Below are positions 9,181 through 15,730 of a stretch of DNA of 64,000 bases, in pieces (the stretch's first letter is position 1; each line of letters opens with the position of its first letter). The stretch covers positions 372,001 to 436,000 of the forward strand of contig NZ_CP091285.1 in the NCBI RefSeq assembly GCF_021650975.2, given 5' to 3'. The translations under genes were made by a program, and so were the position numbers. The DNA is from Flavobacterium jumunjinense. GTDB lineage: Bacteria; Bacteroidota; Bacteroidia; Flavobacteriales; Flavobacteriaceae. Below the pieces are notes generated by a model, which saw only the letters and a program-made list of their open reading frames with translations, had not been told where the DNA came from and did not search any database.

Positions 9181-9237
9181 CTAAAACAACTTTTCTTTCA
9201 CTTTCTTCCAGCGATAGTTGCTTTTTAATTCGTTAAT
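9181..9237 (-). pseudogene. Remnant copy of a glycosyltransferase 3' end
   Basis: The minus strand encodes INELKSNYRWKKVKEKLF followed by a stop. The intact glycosyltransferase at 11749-12597 ends with RNYRWKKMKEKLF and a stop. At DNA level 9180-9222 matches 11748-11790 with 6 differences in 43 bases, in the same orientation. This is a second, truncated copy of that gene's end, so the 2.5 kb between the copies is bounded by a direct repeat. Confidence 0.6.
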
Positions 9238-9298
9238 ACAAACAAAACGAGTTACTAAAAATAGTAACCCGTTTACAAATTAAATATTATTTATTCAA

Positions 9299-9523
9299 TT
9301 ACAATCCAGAGCAAGCAATTCCCTCAGTGTAGATGTGACGATCTGGACAAACTCCATCGCCAGATGGGACAACTCCTAATTGAGGATTATTAAAATACCC
9401 TGGCTCTGGTAAACAGCAATAATCTGCTATAACTTGAACTTTACCTCTTCCTCCGTAAATATTCTTTTTAGTTTGTGTCGTTAGTTCTTCTACATTGTTT
9501 AAACTTAAAATTGATTTTTTCAT
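9299..9523 (-). CDS. Double-glycine leader peptide (bacteriocin/RiPP-like precursor)
   Basis: A 74-residue peptide. The first 25 residues (MKKSILSLNNVEELTTQTKK then NIYGG) look like a Bacteroidota double-glycine leader, which is normally cut after GG by a peptidase-containing ABC transporter. The remaining 49 residues are Gly/Pro-rich with four Cys (YCCLPEPG, GVCPD, IACSGL), compatible with disulfides or modification. The frame is open further upstream, but the ATG at 9523 gives the canonical leader. No maturase or exporter gene is nearby. It is divergent from the related peptide at 9804 across a large inverted repeat. Confidence 0.65.
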   Translation of the reverse strand: MKKSILSLNNVEELTTQTKKNIYGGRGKVQVIADYCCLPEPGYFNNPQLGVVPSGDGVCPDRHIYTEGIACSGL

Positions 9524-9624
9524 AATATAAAAAATTAAATTGTTAAAAATTATTTCCCTTAGAAACTTGCAAGAATTCTTTAGCAAATATTAAGGTAATT
9601 AAGCAGTTTTACAATTGAACAAGT

Positions 9625-9666
9625 GTACTATTTATAAATACATATAGTATTATTTATAAATAGTAC
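9625..9666. promoter_or_regulatory. 16+16 nt perfect inverted repeat between peptide genes
   Basis: Left arm GTACTATTTATAAATA (9625-9640) and right arm TATTTATAAATAGTAC (9651-9666) are perfect reverse complements around a 10-nt spacer. The site lies between the two divergently transcribed peptide genes, 101 nt from one start and 137 nt from the other. It is too A/T-rich for a terminator and has no T-run, so a dimeric-regulator operator is the best reading. The adjacent AraC-type gene is a candidate regulator, but that is a guess. Confidence 0.6.
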
Positions 9667-9772
9667 AGCGTTAAAAAACAAACAAAACACTGAAAAACAA
9701 TGATTTAAACAGAAACAAAACCGAAATTTAGCTATCAACTAGCAAAATCATTTTTAGGATGCTATTTTGTTT

Positions 9773-9780
9773 TAAATTTG
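9773..9780 (+). promoter_or_regulatory. TAnnTTTG -7 element of the plus-strand peptide gene
   Basis: TAAATTTG fits the Bacteroidota -7 consensus and lies 23 nt before the chosen ATG at 9804. This supports 9804 over the in-frame TTG at 9759, which is upstream of the element. Confidence 0.5.
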
Positions 9781-9803
9781 AACATAATCTTAAAATTAAG
9801 AAA

Positions 9804-10046
9804 ATGAAAAAGTCTATTAAGCAATTAAAGCTTGAAAAATTAAGCAAAAACGAGTTAATGAATATAAATTCAATAAAGATTGAAGGTGCTAGTGGAAAAA
9901 ATGGCGGAAACCCTGATGGTTTAAACGGTCCATGTGGAACTGAACCAAGCCCTAAAGATCCAAACTATAAAGCAGCGCTCCTATTGTGGGAAAATTGCAT
10001 TGAAATGTATGAAAATCCAACTTCTGCAGGAACTTGTATTTTCTAA
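9804..10046 (+). CDS. Second small leader-type peptide
   Basis: An 80-residue peptide starting MKKSIKQLKLEKLSKNEL, like the leaders of Bacteroidota secreted peptides. A Gly-rich junction (IEGASGKNGG, about residues 26-35) may be the processing region. The C-terminal part has three Cys (GPCGTE, WENCIEMY, GTCIF). It shares the MKKSI opening and small size with the divergent peptide at 9299-9523, but the core sequences differ. The TAnnTTTG element at 9773 supports this start. It converges with the AraC-type gene with 1 nt between stops. Confidence 0.55.
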   Translation: MKKSIKQLKLEKLSKNELMNINSIKIEGASGKNGGNPDGLNGPCGTEPSPKDPNYKAALLLWENCIEMYENPTSAGTCIF

Positions 10047-10047
10047 A

Positions 10048-11730
10048 TTATTTTTCATTTAATTTGTTAATAAAGAGGATCGGGGTAACTCCCGTTTTCT
10101 CTTTAAATATTCTAGAAAAAGATGCCCCATTTTTATAGCCTAACATTTCTGCTAATGCCTGTGTAGTATAATTTCTAATTTTTTTATCTTCAATTAAAGT
10201 TTTAACAATAAAATCTACTCTTAAAGTATTAGTATAATCATTAAAACTCATTTTTTTATGATTATTTATAAAATTTGAAAGATACGTAGTATTAGTATTT
10301 ATTTTTTTAGCAGCATTATGAAGGTTAAAATTTTTATCTAGAAAATATTCCGCTTTTTCAATTTTATCTAATCCTTCAATTATTTTTAATTCAATATCAT
10401 CATTTATAACAACTGAATTAGAAACTGTAACACTTTCTAGTTCTTTTTTGTTATACTTTTCAATAATTTCAAGTAATTTTTTCTTTTGTTTCTTCTTTCT
10501 CAAAATAAAAAAATAAAAAACAATTATAAGACCAAATAGCATCAAACCAAGAACTAAAGCAATTAAAACTTTATCAGACCTAAGACTGGTGTTTTCACTT
10601 TTTATTAAACTCACTTCTTCTTTTAAATCTGCATTTTCAAGTGTCCTATATGCTTCTGCAAATTGCTTTTTTTCTTCGTCTGTTGTTTTTTCATACAATA
10701 ATAAAAAAGTATCATAATAGTAATTTACAGAATCTGCCTTATTTTCTTCAATATAGATTTTGGTTAAATATTTATGTGATAATAAATAATTAAAATCTAC
10801 CAAAGTATCCGAATGATGTTTAACAAACTCTAAAAAACCTTTTTTGGCAATTTTAAAATCTCCTTTCTGATAATTGTTGTAGTAATAATTAAACTTAGCA
10901 TTTAACAGTAATTGATTGAAATTTAAATCTTCATAAAGTTCAATTGCCTTAACTGAATATTCATTTGCTTTCTCAAACTCTTTTTTATGATTATATAATA
11001 GTGCTAAATAATAATTCGCTGGTGCTAAATATTGTTTTTCATCTGTTTTTAATATAATTTTATTAAACTCAGTAATTGCTGAATCACAATATTTTGTATT
11101 TACTTTCGAATCTTCATTAAGTTTTCTAAAGTAAATTGACCCTAATGTATTTGTTATGTATTTATCTATAAAATTATAATTATTAGAATCATGAATATCT
11201 TCCAATAGTATTCTTATTTCCTTAATTTCATTTATTGCTTCATCTAACAAATTAATTGCACCTAAGTTTATTGCAATATTTATTTTAATTTTTGCTAATT
11301 GAAAAGGCTCACCGTTTAGCAAAGCAAATTCTCTTGCTTTAATATATTTTTTTATTGACTCATCAAATTTACCATGATTTTTATCAATGTGACCTAAGAG
11401 TATATATATACTTGCTAAATCTTTATAGTATTCTTTTTTAACAATGACTCTATTTAAATGCTCTTGTATTTTTTTATCGTATACTACAACATCAAACTCT
11501 GCTCCTGTTAATGTTAAAATGTATTTCTTTGTTGTAAAAGCAAATGCTAAATCAATATCTTCTTTCGATTGAAATATTTTATTTACATATATTAATGCAC
11601 TATCAGGTTTATTCTGCAATTGAAAAAATTGTTCTTTATAAAACTCAATACTTTTATCTTTTGGTATTTGAGCATTAACACTTAACGTTAAAAATAATAG
11701 TATAACACTAAACAATTTTAATCTATTCAT
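10048..11730 (-). CDS. TPR-sensor AraC-family transcriptional regulator
   Basis: A 560-residue protein with a signal-like N-terminus (MNRLKLFSVILLFLTLSVNA), a long helical TPR-like region to about residue 370, a transmembrane helix (VLIALVLGLMLFGLIIVFYF), a short linker and a C-terminal AraC DNA-binding domain. The domain is recognisable from LAEMLGYKNGASFSRIFKEK and the TGVTP helix. This one-piece membrane sensor/regulator layout is common in Flavobacteriia. The ATG at 11730 is chosen over an in-frame TTG at 11745 because the signal sequence begins there. It lies 18 nt downstream of the glycosyltransferase stop. Confidence 0.85.
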   Translation of the reverse strand: MNRLKLFSVILLFLTLSVNAQIPKDKSIEFYKEQFFQLQNKPDSALIYVNKIFQSKEDIDLAFAFTTKKYILTLTGAEFDVVVYDKKIQEHLNRVIVKKEYYKDLASIYILLGHIDKNHGKFDESIKKYIKAREFALLNGEPFQLAKIKINIAINLGAINLLDEAINEIKEIRILLEDIHDSNNYNFIDKYITNTLGSIYFRKLNEDSKVNTKYCDSAITEFNKIILKTDEKQYLAPANYYLALLYNHKKEFEKANEYSVKAIELYEDLNFNQLLLNAKFNYYYNNYQKGDFKIAKKGFLEFVKHHSDTLVDFNYLLSHKYLTKIYIEENKADSVNYYYDTFLLLYEKTTDEEKKQFAEAYRTLENADLKEEVSLIKSENTSLRSDKVLIALVLGLMLFGLIIVFYFFILRKKKQKKKLLEIIEKYNKKELESVTVSNSVVINDDIELKIIEGLDKIEKAEYFLDKNFNLHNAAKKINTNTTYLSNFINNHKKMSFNDYTNTLRVDFIVKTLIEDKKIRNYTTQALAEMLGYKNGASFSRIFKEKTGVTPILFINKLNEK

Positions 11731-11748
11731 ACACTTAATCTTCAATAA

Positions 11749-12597
11749 TTAAAACAACTTTTCCTTCATTTTCTTCCAGCGGTAATTTCTGATAAATTTT
11801 GCTTGTTCTTTAGTAACCAATAATTCTTTTTTAGAAAATTTGGCTTTTAAAAAACCATGAATATAATCGACAAACAATAAAGGTCGCTTTTTCCTCATTG
11901 CTAATTTTAATGATGCGATAGAGGTGATTAAAACCCCATAGCCCAGACTATAAAAAGCTTCTCCCTGTTTGTAACGAGCCGTTTTATTATAATTAGCTCC
12001 AGTTGGTTTTAAATGTTTTACATGTAGTGTTTCATCTGTAACTACCTTCCAATTATAGAATTTACACAATAATTCATCTACTGTATCCCAACCCATCGCA
12101 GGTTTTAAGCCACCAATTTGTTTGAAAGTTTCTTTCCTATAGGCTTTAAAAGCACCACGAATATGATCTTTATCGGTTAAGTTTTCTAAAATCCAATCAC
12201 CATTTTTTTCTATGTAAGCAAAACCACCCACCATTCCAATCGTTTCATCGGATTGAAAATGTTTTATAATGGTTTGAAAGTAATTAGAAGGAAAAATTAA
12301 ATCGGCATCTACTTTTACAATAATATCATAATTATCATCAATGTGTTTTTCTCCTTCATGAAAAGCCTGAATTACCTTGCTCCCAGGCAAATGTATGGCT
12401 TCTGATTTTTTATTTACTAAAGAAATATAAGGATATTTTCCAATATAAGATTGCACAATTTCAGAAGTTGCATCTGTAGAATTATCATCTACTACAATAA
12501 TTTTTGTTGGCAGAACGGTTTGACTCACCAAAGAATCTAAAGTTAAACCAATAAATTGAGCTTCATTATGTGCTGGAATGATGATGTAATAGTTCAT
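11749..12597 (-). CDS. Family 2 glycosyltransferase
   Basis: A 282-residue GT-A fold enzyme. The start reads IIPAHNEAQFIGLTLDSL, followed by VVDDNSTDAT and the metal-binding region IVKVDADL. A GW-D segment (GGLKPAMGWDTVDE) marks the acceptor side. It probably adds a sugar to a surface polysaccharide or lipid. The C-terminus has no strong membrane helix. It is followed by a methyltransferase-encoding gene upstream on the same strand (18-nt gap), giving a glycan-modification pair. Its last 13 codons recur as a remnant at 9181. Confidence 0.88.
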   Translation of the reverse strand: MNYYIIIPAHNEAQFIGLTLDSLVSQTVLPTKIIVVDDNSTDATSEIVQSYIGKYPYISLVNKKSEAIHLPGSKVIQAFHEGEKHIDDNYDIIVKVDADLIFPSNYFQTIIKHFQSDETIGMVGGFAYIEKNGDWILENLTDKDHIRGAFKAYRKETFKQIGGLKPAMGWDTVDELLCKFYNWKVVTDETLHVKHLKPTGANYNKTARYKQGEAFYSLGYGVLITSIASLKLAMRKKRPLLFVDYIHGFLKAKFSKKELLVTKEQAKFIRNYRWKKMKEKLF

Positions 12598-12615
12598 GGA
12601 ATAGTCTTTTTTCTT

Positions 12616-13149
12616 TTATCTATTCTCTTTTTCTCTAACTGCATAAACCAAATAATACCTTGGCGTAAAAAAGCGCAACAAAGGTCTAAAACCTAATTTC
12701 TTTACAGGATGCGTAAATTGAATACTATCTACAATTCTGAATCCCGTTTTTTCCAATAACCAATCCAATTGCCAGTCTTCAAATTCATGATAATGCCTGT
12801 CCCATTTATCGGTTTTACTTCGATAAGCTGATGCAAACCACAATCGCATTGGAATAGAAATAAGCACTTTATCGCACTTAACATTTTCAAGTACTGTATA
12901 AGGATTTAATAAATGTTCAAAAATCTCAAAGGCAGTAAAAACAGTATAATCTTCCGCCTTCAATGCACTTTGATCGTTATCTATATCTTCTCCATTAGTA
13001 TTAATAACAGTATATTCGTTCTCTATCATAATTTTAGAAAACGGATTTGAAACTCCTAAATCAAAAATTGTTTCAGAAGTTGCAATATGCTTTTTAAGAA
13101 ATGCTAAGGTTAGCTTAAAACGTTTATTAGGAAAAGTTTTTTCGTACAT
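12616..13149 (-). CDS. SAM-dependent methyltransferase-like protein
   Basis: A 177-residue protein with a shortened Rossmann methyltransferase pattern: ETIFDLGVSNPFSKIM in place of motif I, then DYTVFTAFEIFEHLLNP, which resembles the conserved EHL segment of Methyltransf_23 proteins, and KVLISIPMRLWF. Motif I lacks the usual GxGxG, so SAM binding should be considered probable, not certain. It sits just upstream of the glycosyltransferase on the same strand, consistent with methylation of a glycan or glycolipid. Confidence 0.7.
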   Translation of the reverse strand: MYEKTFPNKRFKLTLAFLKKHIATSETIFDLGVSNPFSKIMIENEYTVINTNGEDIDNDQSALKAEDYTVFTAFEIFEHLLNPYTVLENVKCDKVLISIPMRLWFASAYRSKTDKWDRHYHEFEDWQLDWLLEKTGFRIVDSIQFTHPVKKLGFRPLLRFFTPRYYLVYAVREKENR

Positions 13150-13223
13150 GGAAATTTTAAAATTTTAAAACTGCTGTAAAAATAACTTTTATACTTTAAT
13201 CCTTATACTTTTAAACAAAAAAA

Positions 13224-14282
13224 TTACATTCTATATACTATTGCATTGATATTCATTCCTGCTCCAACAGATGCAAAAAGAATTACATCTCCTTTATTAA
13301 TAGATTGGTTTTCGATTTTCTCATTTAGCAACAAGTCATAAAGGGTTGGCACTGTTGCAACACTAGAGTTTCCTAATTCATGAATACTCATTGGCATTAT
13401 TCCTTCAGGTACAGATTGTTTATACAATTTATAGAAACGTTGAATAATGGCTTCATCCATTTTTTCATTGGCCTGATGAATTAATATTTTTTTCACTTGA
13501 TTAATAGCTATACCACTATTATCAAGGCACTCTTTCATTGCTTTAGGAACATTATTTAATGCAAACTCATAGATTTTTCTACCATACATTTTTATATAGC
13601 AAACATCAGAATTTAATTCTTTATTGTATGACTCTCCAAAAAACAAATATTTAGCCTCATCAAACGCAAATGTTGCCGATTCATGAGCCAAAATTCCTCC
13701 TTCTTCATTTGTAGCTTCAATAACTGTAGCTCCTGCCCCATCTGAATAAATCATCGAGTCTCTATCGTGTTTATCTACAACCCTTGATAACGTTTCTGAA
13801 CCAATAACTAAACATTTTTTAGCCATTCCTGCTTTAATAAAAGCTTGTGCTTGAATTACTCCCTCTATCCAGCCTGGACAACCAAACAAGACATCATAAG
13901 CAACGCATTTAGGATTTTGTATTTGTAGCAAATGTTTTACTCGTGTTGCTAAACTTGGAACAGTATCAGATTGAATTGAATTATGTTTAATATCACCATA
14001 ATTATGTGCGAAAATTATATAGTCTAATGTTTCAGGATCTATTTTTGAGTTTTCAATAGCTTTTTTTGCTGCTATAAAAGCCATGTCAGAATTCACCATT
14101 CCTTCCTCTGCGTACCTTCTCTCTTGAATTCCAGTAATTTCTACAAATTTATGAGCAATTACATCATTGGAAGAATTAAACACAGAACCATCTTCATTTA
14201 AAAATTTATGGTTTGAAAAATCTTGATTTGTAACCTTTAGATTCGGTATATAACTTCCAGAACCTGTTATTTTGATATTCAT
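13224..14282 (-). CDS. Beta-ketoacyl-ACP synthase III-like enzyme
   Basis: A 352-residue thiolase-fold enzyme with the FabH-type catalytic triad: Cys in DVLFGCPGWIEG, His in ILIHQANEKM and Asn in HELGNSSVATVPT. KAS III enzymes condense an acyl-CoA with malonyl-ACP to start fatty-acid or related acyl-chain synthesis. The start MNIKITGSGSYIPN is typical. Whether this is the main FabH or a second copy for a specialised acyl chain cannot be told from the window, so no gene symbol is assigned. Confidence 0.88.
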   Translation of the reverse strand: MNIKITGSGSYIPNLKVTNQDFSNHKFLNEDGSVFNSSNDVIAHKFVEITGIQERRYAEEGMVNSDMAFIAAKKAIENSKIDPETLDYIIFAHNYGDIKHNSIQSDTVPSLATRVKHLLQIQNPKCVAYDVLFGCPGWIEGVIQAQAFIKAGMAKKCLVIGSETLSRVVDKHDRDSMIYSDGAGATVIEATNEEGGILAHESATFAFDEAKYLFFGESYNKELNSDVCYIKMYGRKIYEFALNNVPKAMKECLDNSGIAINQVKKILIHQANEKMDEAIIQRFYKLYKQSVPEGIMPMSIHELGNSSVATVPTLYDLLLNEKIENQSINKGDVILFASVGAGMNINAIVYRM

Positions 14283-14414
14283 AATATTGTGTTTCTGTAA
14301 CGAATTTATTAATATTTTTCAGAAAATCGCTTAATCCGTTTGTAATATTTAAAGTTATTGCATTATAACCAAATTATTGCTAATAAAATACTTATTTCTT
14401 TATTTTAAAGCAAT

Positions 14415-14789
14415 TTATTGCGAAAACTTTATTTGTAATACTGTAGCCATATTTAAAGCTTGGGTTTTCATTTGTTCTACTTTCTCTCCTTTAAAATACT
14501 CATCTAAAGTGGTGTATAAATGTTTCAACCATGTATCAAAGTGTTCTTTTGTAAAAGCCGATTTTTCATGGATATCTTTATGTTTTTGAAACATATTATT
14601 ATGATATCCGCCTTTTAAAAATAATGCTTGCTCCCAAAAAGTAGCTAATATTTCAAAGTGTTCTTCTAAATGCTGATCAACCTTAGTTACTCTTATAAAG
14701 AAAAAACTAATAGTTTCATCAACTAATAGTTTGTCATAGAACTTTCGCATAATAAGTATTATATCTTCTCTCGTCTCTATGTCTCTCAT
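14415..14789 (-). CDS. Group III truncated hemoglobin
   Basis: A 124-residue globin matching group III truncated hemoglobins: RKFYDKLLVDETISFFF, ATFWEQALFLKGGYHNN, and MFQKHKDIHEKSAFTKEHF followed by a Trp-containing helix. The His in KDIHEK is the expected proximal heme ligand. These cytoplasmic proteins bind O2 or NO; the physiological role is uncertain. The gene stands alone with about 130 nt on either side. Confidence 0.9.
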   Translation of the reverse strand: MRDIETREDIILIMRKFYDKLLVDETISFFFIRVTKVDQHLEEHFEILATFWEQALFLKGGYHNNMFQKHKDIHEKSAFTKEHFDTWLKHLYTTLDEYFKGEKVEQMKTQALNMATVLQIKFSQ

Positions 14790-15025
14790 TTCTTAATGCT
14801 CATTTTTATTAAACAGATCTGGCAATAAACCTTGCCACGTACTATTCTATTTAGTGTCAAAGATAATTATTTAAAAATATTTCGAACTAATATTTTTTTT
14901 CAATCGAAGCAATTAGTTACAAAAAAACAGGTATTTCTACTTATTGTTGAGATTTACAATATTAATATCTTTATTACCTAAACAAAACATACTAATATAA
15001 AACAAGTAATTAAAAAAACAATATA

Positions 15026-15646
15026 ATGGAACAGATTAAACTAAACTTCATCAATAAATCTAACGACACAAACAACAGCAGTGTTGTCATTTTTCAAAAA
15101 AACGAGGCAATCAACTTTGATGAAATCGCAGTAGCTTGGAAAGTAATTAAAAACTGTGGTAGATTAGACAATCATCCATTTACATTTCCGTTACAATTTC
15201 AGGTATCTGCTAGTGATTCTTATGGAAACTACACTCCTCCATTAACAGCTTATGATGGTCAAGCTTTTGAAATGGTAAAAAGCACATCTGGAAATATTCT
15301 TGTGCTATCTACAACGCCAGCAGTTTCAATGTCGGAAGTAGAAATACAAAACAACTTACTAACAGGAACAATAAATGGAAACTGTTATAGAGATGGAAAA
15401 CTTTTAGCTACAAAAATGAGTATTGCATCTGGTCAAAAAGCAGTCTTTGAATTCCAACCTAAAATTTTTATTGGAGTCGCCCCTCAGGTTGAAGAAGGAG
15501 AAGTAATGAACTCTGCTATTATTTCACAAATTAATACAGAAATTAATTTGATTGGGATTTTCAGTGGAGACATTGTAATGACAGGTGGTGGTTCAGGACC
15601 AAATTCAACCCCTTTTAATTTCACGCTCGAAAACATTAACAAATAA
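15026..15646 (+). CDS. Orphan cytosolic protein related to 44753-45250
   Basis: A 206-residue protein without signal peptide or membrane helix. It starts MEQIKLNFINKSND and contains VAWKVIKNC, SASDSYGNYTPP, a run of polar beta-strand-like segments and a Gly-rich stretch MTGGGSGPNS near the end. The opening (LNFINKSN, then IFQKN and VAW) matches the protein at 44753 (INYINKSI, IFQFTKND, VAW), so the two are likely paralogs, one inside the 27-46 kb island and one outside. I do not recognise a functional family. Confidence 0.65.
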   Translation: MEQIKLNFINKSNDTNNSSVVIFQKNEAINFDEIAVAWKVIKNCGRLDNHPFTFPLQFQVSASDSYGNYTPPLTAYDGQAFEMVKSTSGNILVLSTTPAVSMSEVEIQNNLLTGTINGNCYRDGKLLATKMSIASGQKAVFEFQPKIFIGVAPQVEEGEVMNSAIISQINTEINLIGIFSGDIVMTGGGSGPNSTPFNFTLENINK

Positions 15647-15673
15647 GCATATTAAAGAAATAGAACACTAAAA

Positions 15674-15700
15674 AAAGGCTTCGATAAAATCGAAGCCTTT
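15674..15700. terminator. Bidirectional terminator
   Basis: A 12-bp perfect stem (AAAGGCTTCGAT / ATCGAAGCCTTT) with a 3-nt loop sits between the converging ends of the orphan gene at 15026 and the glycine decarboxylase gene. It has A-runs on one side and T-runs on the other, so it can act on both strands. Confidence 0.85.
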
Positions 15701-15730
15701 ACTATTATTAAGTCATAAAAGACCAATGTA

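Larger units (their letters stand above)
8855..9298. other. 444-nt gene graveyard
   Basis: This stretch has no intact gene. Besides the two remnants at 8922-9047 and 9181-9237, the minus strand has a short frame starting MNGIKLINIIGILSVF that resembles a hydrophobic N-terminus and stops after 33 codons. Together these suggest that two or more genes were lost here by deletion. Confidence 0.5.
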
